NCBI GenBank assembly: GCA_963728395.1
Contig: CAVSJJ010000005.1
Coordinates: 1 to 64,000, forward strand
DNA length: 64,000 bases
Direction: 5' to 3'
Origin: CAVSJJ01 sp963728395
Lineage (GTDB): Bacteria; Actinomycetota; Actinomycetes; Actinomycetales; Dermatophilaceae
Shown here: one piece after another, positions 34,792 to 43,041 of the stretch
Numbering within the stretch: the first letter of the stretch is position 1
Layout: each line of letters opens with the position of its first letter
Program-made: the position numbers and the translations under genes
The notes under the pieces: model-generated
The model's database searches: none
What the model was told of the DNA's origin: nothing
Seen by the model: the letters and a program-made list of their open reading frames with translations, nothing else

Positions 34792-35214
34792 TCAGACGGC
34801 GGCGGCCGCCGCCTCGGCGACGGCGCGGTCCTGCTCCGCGCTGCCACCGGATACGCCGACGGCGCCGACGAGGACGCCGTCGACCCGGACGGGGACACCG
34901 CCGCCGAAGACGACCAGACGCTCCCGATGGACGATCCCCTCCCGGAGCGCGGGTTCGGCCTCGATGAGGCCGAACCACTCATGGGTGGGGATGCCGTTGA
35001 ACGCTGCGACCGTCCACGCCTTGTCCTGCGCGATGGAGCTGGACAGCAGCGGCGCGCCATCCATCCGGGCGAACGCGATGAGGTTGCCCGAGGTGTCGCA
35101 GACGGCGACGTTGACCGGCACGGCGATCTGCTCGGCGTGGGCGATGCCGGCCTCCAGTGCCGCGCGGGCACCGGCATACATCAGGGTCCTCGTCGTCGTC
35201 ACGTGGTCGGTCAC
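34792..35214 (-). CDS. GlcG/HbpS family (DUF336) protein
   Basis: A 140-residue protein. The GTG start (MTDHVTTTRTLMYAG) has AGGAG 8 bases upstream. VPVNVAVCDTSGNLIAFARMDGAPLLSSSIAQDKAWTVAAF and GGGVPVRVDGVLVGAVGVSGGSAEQD are the hallmarks of the GlcG/HbpS fold. Some members bind haem; many sit in aromatic and glycolate catabolic operons with no known task. It lies between the ferredoxin/C23O pair and the hydroxylase genes and is probably co-transcribed. Confidence 0.9.
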   Translation of the reverse strand: MTDHVTTTRTLMYAGARAALEAGIAHAEQIAVPVNVAVCDTSGNLIAFARMDGAPLLSSSIAQDKAWTVAAFNGIPTHEWFGLIEAEPALREGIVHRERLVVFGGGVPVRVDGVLVGAVGVSGGSAEQDRAVAEAAAAAV

Positions 35215-35387
35215 GGCGGTGCTCCTGTCGCGGTCGGAGAGGTCGGAGGGTCGACGCCCCGGGAGCGGGGCGATCGGGCGGATGAGGCATGGGGCCACCG
35301 TGGCGGCGGCGGACGGGCCGCCCGCCGCCGCCCGGGGGCAGGGGATGAGGATGGGCGTCGGGACGCACGGGTCCCGGCGCCCTGCGG

Positions 35388-36302
35388 TCAGGTGAGGACG
35401 CTCGTGAACCGGTCGTTCAGCTCGCGGGCGTGGTAGAAGATGCCCTTGCCGAGCTGCTCCGGGGTCCAGATGTTCGTCGGGCGGTCCGGGTATGCCGGGT
35501 AGCCGCCGGCGAAGACCTCGTTGCGGTTGCCGGCCGGGTCGAAGAAGTAGATCGTCTGGCCGCGGGTGATCCCGTGCCGGGTGGGGCCGATGTCGATCGG
35601 CACGTCGTCCATCGACATCAGGTCGGCGGCGCGGCCGACCTCGTTCCAGTCGCCGAGCTTGAAGGCGAAGTGGTGCAGCTTGGCCTGGGGGCCCTCGATG
35701 AGCGCGAGCTGGTGGATCTGGTTGTTGTTCGTCAGCCAGGTCGCGATGAGGTGGGCGTCGTCGTCGAGGCTGGTCTGGATCCGCTCGGTGGCGAAGTAGC
35801 CGAAGACGTCCATGAGGAACTGCTGCATCGTCGCGACGTCCTCGCAGGTGATGAGGGCGTGGTCGAGCGCGGGGACGCCGACGCCGACGAGGTGCCGGGG
35901 GAAGGACTCCGGGTTGTGGGTGCCGACCTCGGTCCCGACGAGGGTCTGCCCGTGGTAGACCTCGAAGACGTGGTCGGACGGGGTGAAGATCCGGATCCCG
36001 TCGGAGACCTCCGGGTTCTCGCCGGCGCTCATCCGCTCGGTGCTCACGCCGAAGGCCGCGCACTTGGCCTCGATGTCGTCGATGTCGGCCTCGTACTGGA
36101 CCTTGAAGCCGAACTTGACCAGACCGACGCCGCCCTCCTCGAGGACGACCGAGTGGTGGTCCCACTCGTCCCAGCCCTTGTAGTAGGTCCTGCCGTCCTG
36201 GTCGAGGGTCTCGTACAGGCCCATCGTGTTGGCGTAGTGCTGCTTGGCCTCGGCCATGTCGGTGACCCGAACATGGGCGTAGCCCATCCTCATGACTCCC
36301 AT
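35388..36302 (-). CDS. dmpB: Catechol 2,3-dioxygenase (copy 1)
   Basis: A 304-residue extradiol dioxygenase close in length to XylE (307). The iron ligands are predicted at His148 (PALDHALI), His210 (KLHHFAFKL) and Glu262 (AGNRNEVF). It opens catechol to 2-hydroxymuconic semialdehyde. It lies 6 bases downstream of the XylT-type ferredoxin gene, which in known systems reactivates the enzyme by reducing oxidised iron. A second copy about 86% identical by eye lies 6.5 kb away. Confidence 0.95.
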   Translation of the reverse strand: MGVMRMGYAHVRVTDMAEAKQHYANTMGLYETLDQDGRTYYKGWDEWDHHSVVLEEGGVGLVKFGFKVQYEADIDDIEAKCAAFGVSTERMSAGENPEVSDGIRIFTPSDHVFEVYHGQTLVGTEVGTHNPESFPRHLVGVGVPALDHALITCEDVATMQQFLMDVFGYFATERIQTSLDDDAHLIATWLTNNNQIHQLALIEGPQAKLHHFAFKLGDWNEVGRAADLMSMDDVPIDIGPTRHGITRGQTIYFFDPAGNRNEVFAGGYPAYPDRPTNIWTPEQLGKGIFYHARELNDRFTSVLT

Positions 36303-36307
36303 TGGGG

Positions 36308-36679
36308 TTACTCCTTGGAGGTGATGCCGGTAGCCAGCGAGTCGGCCCGCTCGCGGGCGCGCTCGTTGATCTGGCGTAGGAGGGTGTTGACCAGACGCAG
36401 GGTCTCGTCCCGCATCTCGATCGTGATGTCGGAGTCCGGGACGGCCCGACAGGTGAGGCAGACGCCCCGGGCGCGCTCGTCAGCGGTGAGCACGTCGTCG
36501 GCGACCGGGCGGTTGTAGTTGACCGTGCCCGAGAGCAGGTCGACCTTGCAGATCGCGCAGCCGCCGCGACGGCAGCCGACCGTGTAGGCGTAGCCGGCCT
36601 TGTAGAGACCGCCGAGAACGGTCTCGCCCGGCTCGACGTAGATCACCTCACCGGTGGGGTGAACCGTGACGGTCGGCAC
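36308..36679 (-). CDS. dmpQ: XylT/DmpQ-type [2Fe-2S] ferredoxin
   Basis: A 123-residue plant-type ferredoxin. The cluster ligands are in VGCRRGGCAICKV and the distant CLTCRAVP. PTGEVIYVEPGETVLGGLYKAGYAY is the family N-terminus. Family knowledge: it re-reduces inactivated catechol 2,3-dioxygenase. It is first in the run towards C23O and phenol hydroxylase; an IclR-type operator candidate lies 89 bases upstream. The tail, about 30 residues of charged helix, is longer than in XylT. Confidence 0.9.
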   Translation of the reverse strand: MPTVTVHPTGEVIYVEPGETVLGGLYKAGYAYTVGCRRGGCAICKVDLLSGTVNYNRPVADDVLTADERARGVCLTCRAVPDSDITIEMRDETLRLVNTLLRQINERARERADSLATGITSKE

Positions 36680-36710
36680 TGGCGCTCCTTTGCGTTCAGC
36701 GGGCGGCTCC

Positions 36711-36740
36711 TGCCGGGTGCCGCCCAGACCGAGGTTCCCT
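36711..36740 (-). promoter_or_regulatory. Sequence element shared with the second dioxygenase gene
   Basis: On the top strand TGCCGCCCAG, then GAGG and TTCCCT, aligns with TGCCGTCCCAG...GAGG.TTCCCT at 42916-42940. Both lie between the operator candidate and the start codon, so this is probably the promoter or an activator site. Confidence 0.45.
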
Positions 36741-36767
36741 TCCGGCGGCCCCGGTGGACCACCGGTG

Positions 36768-36782
36768 TTCCACGGTCAGGAA
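36768..36782. promoter_or_regulatory. IclR-type operator candidate upstream of the ferredoxin gene
   Basis: TTCCACGGTCAGGAA (TTCC-N7-GGAA), 89 bases upstream of the ferredoxin start. Confidence 0.6.
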
Positions 36783-36840
36783 CAAACGGGCCTGCCCGCG
36801 GCGAGGACATCGACGAGCGGCGCCCCCGCGGGTCGGCGGG

Positions 36841-37986
36841 TCAGTCGTCGGTCGCGGCGGGAGGTGGTGGCCCGGCGGGCGTGACCCCGGCGGAGGTGAG
36901 CACGGTGTAGCCGACCGGGAAGATCCGGTACCGGCCGCCCCGGGAGATCAGCCCCCACAGCCCACCGGGCAGGAACAGGGTGATGACGATGGCGACGAGG
37001 CCGAGGATGACGAGATACCAGGCGCCGAGGTCGGACAGCCATTGCTGGAGGGCGAAGAAGATCACCGCCCCGAGGATCGGTCCTTCGACGGTCCCCAGGC
37101 CGCCGATGATGACCATGAAGATCATGAACACGGCGTAGTTGAGCGAGTAGATCGACTCGGGCTGGACCCGGAGGGTGTTCGCGGCGATGATCGCGCCGGC
37201 CAGGCCGGAGCCCATCGCCGCGACGACGAAGACGATCCGCTTGGACCGCACGACGTCGACGCCGAGCGAGGCGGCGGCCGTCGCGTCGTCGCGCACCGCC
37301 GTGAAGCCGAGGCCGAGCCGCGAACGCATGAGCAGGTAGGTCACGGCCACGGCAATGACGACGGCCGCGAGGGAGAGCCAGTAGACGTAGGCGATCCGGC
37401 GTCCCGGCGAGAGGGCGGAGAAGCCACGGAAGGTGATGCCGATCCCACCGCCGAGGACCGGGATCTGCTGGCTGACGAGCTTGATGACCTCGGCGATGAC
37501 CCAGGTCCCGATCGCGAAGTACCCCCCGGCGAGCCGGAACGCGAGGAAGGAGATCGGGATCGATACCAGGCCCGCGATGACGACGGCGATCGGCACCGCC
37601 ATGAAGGGGTCGAGGCCGATCTTGTCCGAGATGATGACCAGCCCGTAGGCGCCGATCCCGATGTAGGCCTGCTGGCCGACCGAGAGCATGCCGCCGTAGC
37701 CCGCGAGCAGGTTCCACATCGTCGCCATGACGATGAGGGCGAAGAGCATCGTCAGGCTGCTCTGGGTGCCGCGGGGCAGGGCATAGGGCACGGCCGGCGC
37801 CGCGAGGACGATCAGAGCGATGACCCCGAGGCCGACCCATGACGCCCGGCTCGCCCGGCGCACCTGCGAGCGCGGGTGGACCACGTGCGGATGCTCGCCC
37901 CGCAGATGCTCGCCCCGCGGATGCTCGCCGGGAGGATCCCCGGCCGGGTGCTCGGTGTTCGCGTGCTCCGCCGCGGACGTGGTCAT
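36841..37986 (-). CDS. livM: Branched-chain-type ABC transporter permease (LivM-like)
   Basis: A 381-residue inner-membrane permease. The ATG overlaps the stop of the LivH gene (ATGA). About nine to ten hydrophobic helices include the permease loop FTAVRDDATAAASLGVDVVRSK and GGLGTVEGPILGA. The cytoplasmic N-terminus is unusual: GEHPRGEHLRGEHPHVVHP, from a 15-base tandem repeat (about 37885-37930), is histidine-rich and could bind metal. It works with LivH, LivG, LivF and the binding protein. Given its place between two dioxygenase genes, the substrate may be an aromatic compound rather than an amino acid; this is inference. Confidence 0.9.
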   Translation of the reverse strand: MTTSAAEHANTEHPAGDPPGEHPRGEHLRGEHPHVVHPRSQVRRASRASWVGLGVIALIVLAAPAVPYALPRGTQSSLTMLFALIVMATMWNLLAGYGGMLSVGQQAYIGIGAYGLVIISDKIGLDPFMAVPIAVVIAGLVSIPISFLAFRLAGGYFAIGTWVIAEVIKLVSQQIPVLGGGIGITFRGFSALSPGRRIAYVYWLSLAAVVIAVAVTYLLMRSRLGLGFTAVRDDATAAASLGVDVVRSKRIVFVVAAMGSGLAGAIIAANTLRVQPESIYSLNYAVFMIFMVIIGGLGTVEGPILGAVIFFALQQWLSDLGAWYLVILGLVAIVITLFLPGGLWGLISRGGRYRIFPVGYTVLTSAGVTPAGPPPPAATDD

Positions 37987-38852
37987 GTCGTCGCCACCTT
38001 GTGCATGAGGCCGGTCGGACGGACGGCAAGGATCGTCAGGAACACCAGGTGCCCGACGAGCACGCCGTAGGACGGGTTGATCTGCGAGCCGATCGCCTGC
38101 GCGACGCCGAGGACGACCCCGCCGATGAGGGTGCCCCACAGCGAGCCGAGCCCGCCGATGATGACCGCCTCGAAGGCGAAGATGAGCATCGCCTGGCCGT
38201 AGTTGGGGTCGAAGTTCCCCCGCAGCCCGAGGAACATCCCGGCCAGGCCGACCGTCGCCATGGCGAGGGCCGTCGACAGGGCGTAGATCCGCTTGGGGTC
38301 CATGCCCATGAGGGTGACCGTCGCCGGGTCGTCGCTCGTCGCGCGCATCGCCCGGCCGAGCGGGGTCCGGCCGAGGAAGAGCTGGATCCCGGCGATGACG
38401 AGGACGCCGACGACGAAGATGATGAGCGGCAGGACGCCGATGGCCAGGTCGCTCGTCACGGTGATGCTCGCGATCCCGAGCGACCCGCTCGGCAGGCTGC
38501 GGCTGTCGGAGGTGAAGACGATCTGCAGCAGCTGCGCCACGACGACGGCGAGGCCGAACGCCGCGAGGAGCGGGGCGAGCGAGCCCATCGTCAGGGCCCG
38601 GTTGAAGATGCCCGCCTGGAGGACGTAGCCGACCAGGGCCATGAGCGGGACGACGAGCAGCATGGCGACGAACGGGGAGAGTCCCGCGTGCTCGACGACG
38701 AGAAGCCCGAGGTATGCCGCGAGCACGGCGATGGCCCCGTGCGCGAGGTTGACGATCCGCATGACGCCGAACATGAGGGACAGTCCGGCCGCAAGGAGCG
38801 CGTACAGGCCGCCCAGGAGCACGCCCTGGACGATCGCGTTGACCCAGTTCAT
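37983..38852 (-). CDS. livH: Branched-chain-type ABC transporter permease (LivH-like)
   Basis: A 289-residue permease. MNWVNAIVQGVLLGGLYALLAAGLSLMFGVMRIVNLAHGA is the classical LivH start; RAMRATSDDPATVTLMGMDPKRIY is the coupling loop that contacts the ATPases and IIGGLGSLWGTLIGG follows. About eight membrane helices. Encoded between LivF and LivM. Confidence 0.93.
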   Translation of the reverse strand: MNWVNAIVQGVLLGGLYALLAAGLSLMFGVMRIVNLAHGAIAVLAAYLGLLVVEHAGLSPFVAMLLVVPLMALVGYVLQAGIFNRALTMGSLAPLLAAFGLAVVVAQLLQIVFTSDSRSLPSGSLGIASITVTSDLAIGVLPLIIFVVGVLVIAGIQLFLGRTPLGRAMRATSDDPATVTLMGMDPKRIYALSTALAMATVGLAGMFLGLRGNFDPNYGQAMLIFAFEAVIIGGLGSLWGTLIGGVVLGVAQAIGSQINPSYGVLVGHLVFLTILAVRPTGLMHKVATT

Positions 38853-38886
38853 CTCGTGTGTCCTCCGCTGGTGGTCCGCACCGGGG

Positions 38887-39585
38887 TCAGATCCCGAAGT
38901 ACGCGGTGGCGATCTGCTCACGTCGCAGCTCGCCCGGCATGCCCTCGAGAACGGTCCGACCCTCGAGGAGGCACTGGACGCGGTCGGCGACCCGCAGCGC
39001 CTGGTTGACGTCCTGCTCGACGAGCAGGACCGTCGTGCCCGCCGCGGTGATCGCGGGCAGGGCGTCGTAGATCTGCTCGACGACGACGGGCGCGAGGCCG
39101 AGGGACACCTCGTCGAGGAGGAGCAGCCGTGGGTTGCTCATCAGCGCCCGGCCGATCGCCGCGGCCTGCTGCTCGCCTCCCGAGAGATGGGCGCCGAGCC
39201 GGGACCGGCGGTCCGCGACGAGGGGGAACGCGGCATACACGCTGGCGAGGTCCCACGGGCCGGGGCGCTTGGTGTGGGCGCCGACGAGGAGGTTCTCCTC
39301 GACGGTGAGGCTGGCGAAGATCCGTCGGCCCTCGGGTGTCAGGGCGATGCCGCGGGCGACCCGCCGGTGGGCCGGCAGCCCGGTGATGTCCTCGCCGTCG
39401 AAGGTGACGGTCCCGCGCGAGGGGATGGCCTGCCCGGCGATCGCCTTGAGCAGGGTGGACTTACCGGCGCCGTTCGCGCCGATGACGGCGAGCGTCTCCC
39501 CCTCGGTCACCGCGAGGTCCAGGCCGTAGATCGCCTGGAAGTCGCCGAAGTGGACGTCCACGCCGGCCAGTGACAGCAGCGTCAT
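38887..39585 (-). CDS. livF: ABC transporter ATPase (LivF-like)
   Basis: A 232-residue ATPase. Walker A is GANGAGKSTL, the signature is LSGGEQQ and Walker B is LLLLDEVSLGL; the switch His of most ABC proteins is replaced by Gln in VEQD, as usual for LivF. The ATG overlaps the LivG stop (ATGA). It powers uptake together with LivG. Confidence 0.95.
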   Translation of the reverse strand: MTLLSLAGVDVHFGDFQAIYGLDLAVTEGETLAVIGANGAGKSTLLKAIAGQAIPSRGTVTFDGEDITGLPAHRRVARGIALTPEGRRIFASLTVEENLLVGAHTKRPGPWDLASVYAAFPLVADRRSRLGAHLSGGEQQAAAIGRALMSNPRLLLLDEVSLGLAPVVVEQIYDALPAITAAGTTVLLVEQDVNQALRVADRVQCLLEGRTVLEGMPGELRREQIATAYFGI

Positions 39586-40325
39586 GACGCGGCCCCCTCG
39601 ACGTCGAAGGTCGAGCCGAGGTAGACCTCGATGACCTCCGGGCTGGCCATGACCTCCTGCGGGATCCCGGAGGCGAGGATCGTGCCGAAGGCCAGGCACA
39701 TGAGGTCATCGACGACGGCAAGCAGCGCGTGGACGATGTGCTCGATCCACACGAGGGTGACGCCCGCCTCGCGCAGCCCCTTGAGCATCTCGATGAGCGG
39801 CGGGAGCTCCTTCTCGGTCAGCCCGCCCGCGATCTCGTCGAGGAGGACGAGGTCGGGTCGGGTGGCCAGCGCCCGGGCCAACTCGAGGCGCTTGCGGTCG
39901 AGGAGGCGCAGCGCGCCGGCCGGGGTGTTGGCCAGATGACCGAGGCCGGTGATCTCCAGGGCCTCGGCCGCCGCCTCGTAGCCGGCCTGGCCTGCGGTGC
40001 GGCCCCCGAACGCGGCACCGACGAAGACGTTCTCGAACACGGTCATCGTCGTGAACGGGCGCGGGATCTGGAAGGTCCGGGCGATGCCGAGCTCGCTGCG
40101 CCGCCCCGCGCTCGCCTTCGTGATGTCCTCGCCGGCGAAGCGGATCCGCCCCGCGTCGGCGGGCAGCACCCCGGTGATGAGCGACAGGAGCGTCGACTTG
40201 CCGGCGCCGTTCGGGCCGACGATGCCGAGGGCGCGGCCGCGCTCGACCTCGAAGGTCAGGTCCTCGGCCGTGACGACCTTGCCGAACCGCTTCGAGAGGC
40301 CCTCGACCTCGAGGATCGCACTCAT
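39582..40325 (-). CDS. livG: ABC transporter ATPase (LivG-like)
   Basis: A 247-residue ATPase. Walker A is GPNGAGKSTL, Walker B LVLLDEIAGGL and the switch histidine lies in WIEHIVHAL, typical of LivG. The usual LSGGQ signature reads LRLLDRKRLELARAL, that is, the canonical signature is altered. Of normal length. First ATPase gene after the binding-protein gene, from which it is separated by a strong hairpin. Confidence 0.93.
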   Translation of the reverse strand: MSAILEVEGLSKRFGKVVTAEDLTFEVERGRALGIVGPNGAGKSTLLSLITGVLPADAGRIRFAGEDITKASAGRRSELGIARTFQIPRPFTTMTVFENVFVGAAFGGRTAGQAGYEAAAEALEITGLGHLANTPAGALRLLDRKRLELARALATRPDLVLLDEIAGGLTEKELPPLIEMLKGLREAGVTLVWIEHIVHALLAVVDDLMCLAFGTILASGIPQEVMASPEVIEVYLGSTFDVEGAAS

Positions 40326-40363
40326 CTGTCCCTCGTCTCCTCGCATGGGGTGCCGGTGGCGGC

Positions 40364-40402
40364 GGGCGGCATACCCCTCGACGGTCGAGGGGTATGCCGC
40401 CC
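40364..40402. terminator. 19-bp perfect stem-loop between binding-protein and ATPase genes
   Basis: Arms GGGCGGCATACCCCTCGAC and GTCGAGGGGTATGCCGCCC begin 6 bases after the binding-protein stop. No U-tract. It probably acts as a partial terminator or 3' stabiliser, giving more binding protein than transporter. It contains the GGCATAC heptamer in both arms. Confidence 0.75.
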
Positions 40403-40407
40403 GGCCG

Positions 40408-41712
40408 TCAGTTGGTCGCCTCGACCGAGCCGCCGGTCGGGACGTCGAGACCCATCTCCTTGGCATGCGCGGTGGAGACGATGACGAGGTCGTAGCCGCC
40501 GCCGTCGTTCTTGCGCCACTGGCCGCCGGTCAGTGGGGTCTTGGCGATGTTCGGGAACGGCCCGGACGTCCAGTCCAGCGTGCCGACGAGGGTGTCGATC
40601 GACATCGCACCCACCGCGTCGGTGATCTTCCGCGGGTCGGTGCCGCCGGCATCCGTGACCGCCTGGGCCATCACCTCGAAGAGGGACTCGGAGAAGCCGA
40701 GGGTGACGTTCCACGGCTTGTTCGTCGCGGCGGTGTAGTCGTCGGCGAGCTGCTGGCTCGTCGTGCCGGTCAGGCTCGAGCTCGTCGGGTAGCTCGGGGC
40801 CCACCAGACCTCGGTGCCGAGGTTCTGGGCGAGGTCACCGAGCGCGCCGACGGCGGCAGGGAACTCGAGGGCCTTGCCGACGGTGACGAGCTTCGGGGCG
40901 TAGCCCTGCTGCTTGGCCTGCTTGTAGAAGGCGGCGAAGTCCGGCGGGGGGACGATCCCGTTGAGGACCTCGTCGCCGCTCTTCTTGAAGGCGGAGATCT
41001 GCGCGGTGAAGTCCTGGGTGCCGCTCGGGTAGAGGCCGGGGTTGTTGAACGAGAAGCCCGCGGGGGTGACCATCGCCGGCTGGCCGAGCTTGGTGTCGGT
41101 GAAGGCCTGGCCGTCCGCGTCGTTCGGGAACAGGGCGGCGACCTTCTTGTTCGAGCCGACCTGGCCCCACATGTCCATGTAGACGGCCGTGATGTCCTCC
41201 AGGCCCCAGAAGAAGTGGTGGGACCAGGTCAAGGCCGTCTTCGGGTCGCCGGGGTTCGCGCCGAGGCCGGCCACCCACGGCTGCCACGGGGTGTCGGCCG
41301 TGATGCACGGGATGCCGTTGGCCTCGCACTGGGCGGCGACCGGGACGGTCGTCTCCGGGGTGGCGTGGGCCATGAGGACGTTGACGCCGTCGGTGTTGAT
41401 CAGCTCGCCGGCCACCTCACCGGCGCGCTTGGGGTCACTCTGGCTGTCCTTGAGGAGAATCTCGACGGCATAGGAGGTGCCGCCGGCCTTGATCGGGTGG
41501 TCCTTGAAGTAGGCGGCCATCTGGTCGACGACGTACTGGTCGCCTTCGCCGAAGGCCGCGAGCGGACCGGTGAGCGGGGTGACGTAGCCGACCTTGATGG
41601 TCGCACCGTTCCCCGACCCCGACGAGCCCCCCTCGTCGAGGTTGCCGCACGCTGCCAGGAGCAGCGATGCGGCGGCCGCCGAGACGGCGACCTTCACGGA
41701 GCGAGATGCCAT
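40408..41712 (-). CDS. ABC transporter substrate-binding lipoprotein (LivK-like)
   Basis: A 434-residue periplasmic-binding-type lipoprotein. The ATG (MASRSVKVAVSAAAAS) has GGAG 7 bases upstream; the lipobox is LLLAACG. IKVGYVTPLTGPLAAFGEGDQYV is the typical start of the hydrophobic-amino-acid/amide family, of which many members bind aromatics or amides. It is the first gene of the transporter run, with an operator candidate 112 bases upstream. Substrate unknown; an aromatic acid or phenol-related ligand is suggested by context. Confidence 0.92.
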   Translation of the reverse strand: MASRSVKVAVSAAAASLLLAACGNLDEGGSSGSGNGATIKVGYVTPLTGPLAAFGEGDQYVVDQMAAYFKDHPIKAGGTSYAVEILLKDSQSDPKRAGEVAGELINTDGVNVLMAHATPETTVPVAAQCEANGIPCITADTPWQPWVAGLGANPGDPKTALTWSHHFFWGLEDITAVYMDMWGQVGSNKKVAALFPNDADGQAFTDTKLGQPAMVTPAGFSFNNPGLYPSGTQDFTAQISAFKKSGDEVLNGIVPPPDFAAFYKQAKQQGYAPKLVTVGKALEFPAAVGALGDLAQNLGTEVWWAPSYPTSSSLTGTTSQQLADDYTAATNKPWNVTLGFSESLFEVMAQAVTDAGGTDPRKITDAVGAMSIDTLVGTLDWTSGPFPNIAKTPLTGGQWRKNDGGGYDLVIVSTAHAKEMGLDVPTGGSVEATN

Positions 41713-41823
41713 GGAAGAACTCCAATCGCATGAGGCGGGCAACGGTGCCCGCGCCGTCCGGCCCCGGGAGGGCCGAACATGAAGACTGAGGGTAGGCAGC
41801 GGCATACCGGCCCAACCGCGGCG

Positions 41824-41838
41824 TTCCTCACCGCGGAA
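41824..41838. promoter_or_regulatory. IclR-type operator candidate upstream of the binding-protein gene
   Basis: TTCCTCACCGCGGAA (TTCC-N7-GGAA), 112 bases upstream of the start. A possible -10, TACCCT on the minus strand, lies between it and the gene (41789-41794). Confidence 0.6.
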
Positions 41839-41938
41839 AGCCAGGTCATCCGCACGCGACAGCGTCCCCCCGACCCGGGCGTGGGTCGGGGGGACGCGGC
41901 GCTGGTCCTGGTGACGGCCCCGTCGGGCCGCCGACCGG

Positions 41939-42853
41939 TCAGGTGAGGACGGTGGTGAACCGGTCGTTCAGCTCGCGGGCGTGGTAGAAGATGCCCTTGC
42001 CGAGCTGGTCGGGCGTCCAGATGTTCGTCGGGCGGTCCGGGTAGGCGAGGTAGCCGCCGGCGAAGACCTCGTTGCGGTTGCCGGCCGGGTCGAAGAAGTA
42101 GACCGTCTGGCCGCGGGTGATCCCGTGCCGGGTCGGGCCCACGTCGATCGGCACGTCGTCCATCGACATCAGGTCGGCCGCCCGGCCGACCTCGTTCCAG
42201 TCGTTCAGCTTGAACGCGAAGTGGTGCAGCTTGGCCTGGGGGCCCTCGATGACGGCGAACTGGTGGATCTGGTTGCTGTTCGTCATCCACGTCCCGATGA
42301 CGTGGGCGTCGTCGTCGAGGCTGGTCTGGACCCGCTCGGTCGCGTAGAAGCCGAAGACGTCGCCGAGGAAGCGCTGCATGAGGGCGACGTCCTCACAGGT
42401 GACCAGCGCGTGGTCCAGGGCCGGCGCCCCGATCCCGACGAGGTGCCGGGGGAAGGACTCCGGGTTGTGGGTGCCGACCTCGGTCCCGACGAGGGTCTGG
42501 TCGTGGTAGACCTCGAAGACGTGCTCGGACGGGGTGATGATCCGGATCCCGTCGGAGACCTCGGGGTTCTCGCCGGCGCTCATCCGCTCGGTGCTCGCGC
42601 CGAACGCCTGGGCCTTCTTCTCGATGTCGTCGATGTCCTCGGCGTACTGTGCCTTCCAGCCGAACTTGACCACGCCGACGCCGCCCTCCTCGAGGACGAC
42701 CGAGTGGTGGTCCCACTCGTCCCAGCCCTTGTAGTAGCGGCGACCGTCCTCGGCCAGGGTCTCGTACAGGCCCATCGTGTTCGCGTAGTGCTCCTGTGCG
42801 TCGGCCAGGTCGGTGACCCGGACGTGGGCGTAGCCCATCCGCATGATGCCCAT
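41939..42853 (-). CDS. Catechol 2,3-dioxygenase (copy 2)
   Basis: A 304-residue paralogue of copy 1, about 86% identical by eye, with the same ligands (PALDHALV, KLHHFAFKL, AGNRNEVF). AGGAG stands 6 bases before the ATG. It is a single gene with its own upstream region that resembles that of the ferredoxin-dioxygenase run, so duplication included the promoter. Differences cluster at residues about 66-86 and 158-200, which could alter substrate preference or inactivation. It might serve substituted catechols; not provable here. Confidence 0.94.
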   Translation of the reverse strand: MGIMRMGYAHVRVTDLADAQEHYANTMGLYETLAEDGRRYYKGWDEWDHHSVVLEEGGVGVVKFGWKAQYAEDIDDIEKKAQAFGASTERMSAGENPEVSDGIRIITPSEHVFEVYHDQTLVGTEVGTHNPESFPRHLVGIGAPALDHALVTCEDVALMQRFLGDVFGFYATERVQTSLDDDAHVIGTWMTNSNQIHQFAVIEGPQAKLHHFAFKLNDWNEVGRAADLMSMDDVPIDVGPTRHGITRGQTVYFFDPAGNRNEVFAGGYLAYPDRPTNIWTPDQLGKGIFYHARELNDRFTTVLT

Positions 42854-42915
42854 GTGCTGCTCCTCGGTCGTGCGGGCGGCACCCTGCCGGCCCCGATCGT
42901 GGCACCCGGTCGAGT

Positions 42916-42940
42916 GCCGTCCCAGTTGAGGCTTCCCTAA
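42916..42940 (-). promoter_or_regulatory. Sequence element shared with the ferredoxin-dioxygenase run
   Basis: TGCCGTCCCAG then GAGG and TTCCCT on the top strand, matching 36711-36740. Confidence 0.45.
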
Positions 42941-42963
42941 CCTCGCGGACGAAATCGGGGGTG

Positions 42964-42978
42964 TTCTCCGATGCGGAA
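42964..42978. promoter_or_regulatory. IclR-type operator candidate upstream of dioxygenase copy 2
   Basis: TTCTCCGATGCGGAA, one mismatch from TTCC-N7-GGAA, 111 bases upstream of the start. Confidence 0.5.
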
Positions 42979-43041
42979 CGACCCGGCCTCGACAGCCGGC
43001 GCCCCTCGGGCGTGCCCCGCGGCTGACGGCGCACGGCCGGG

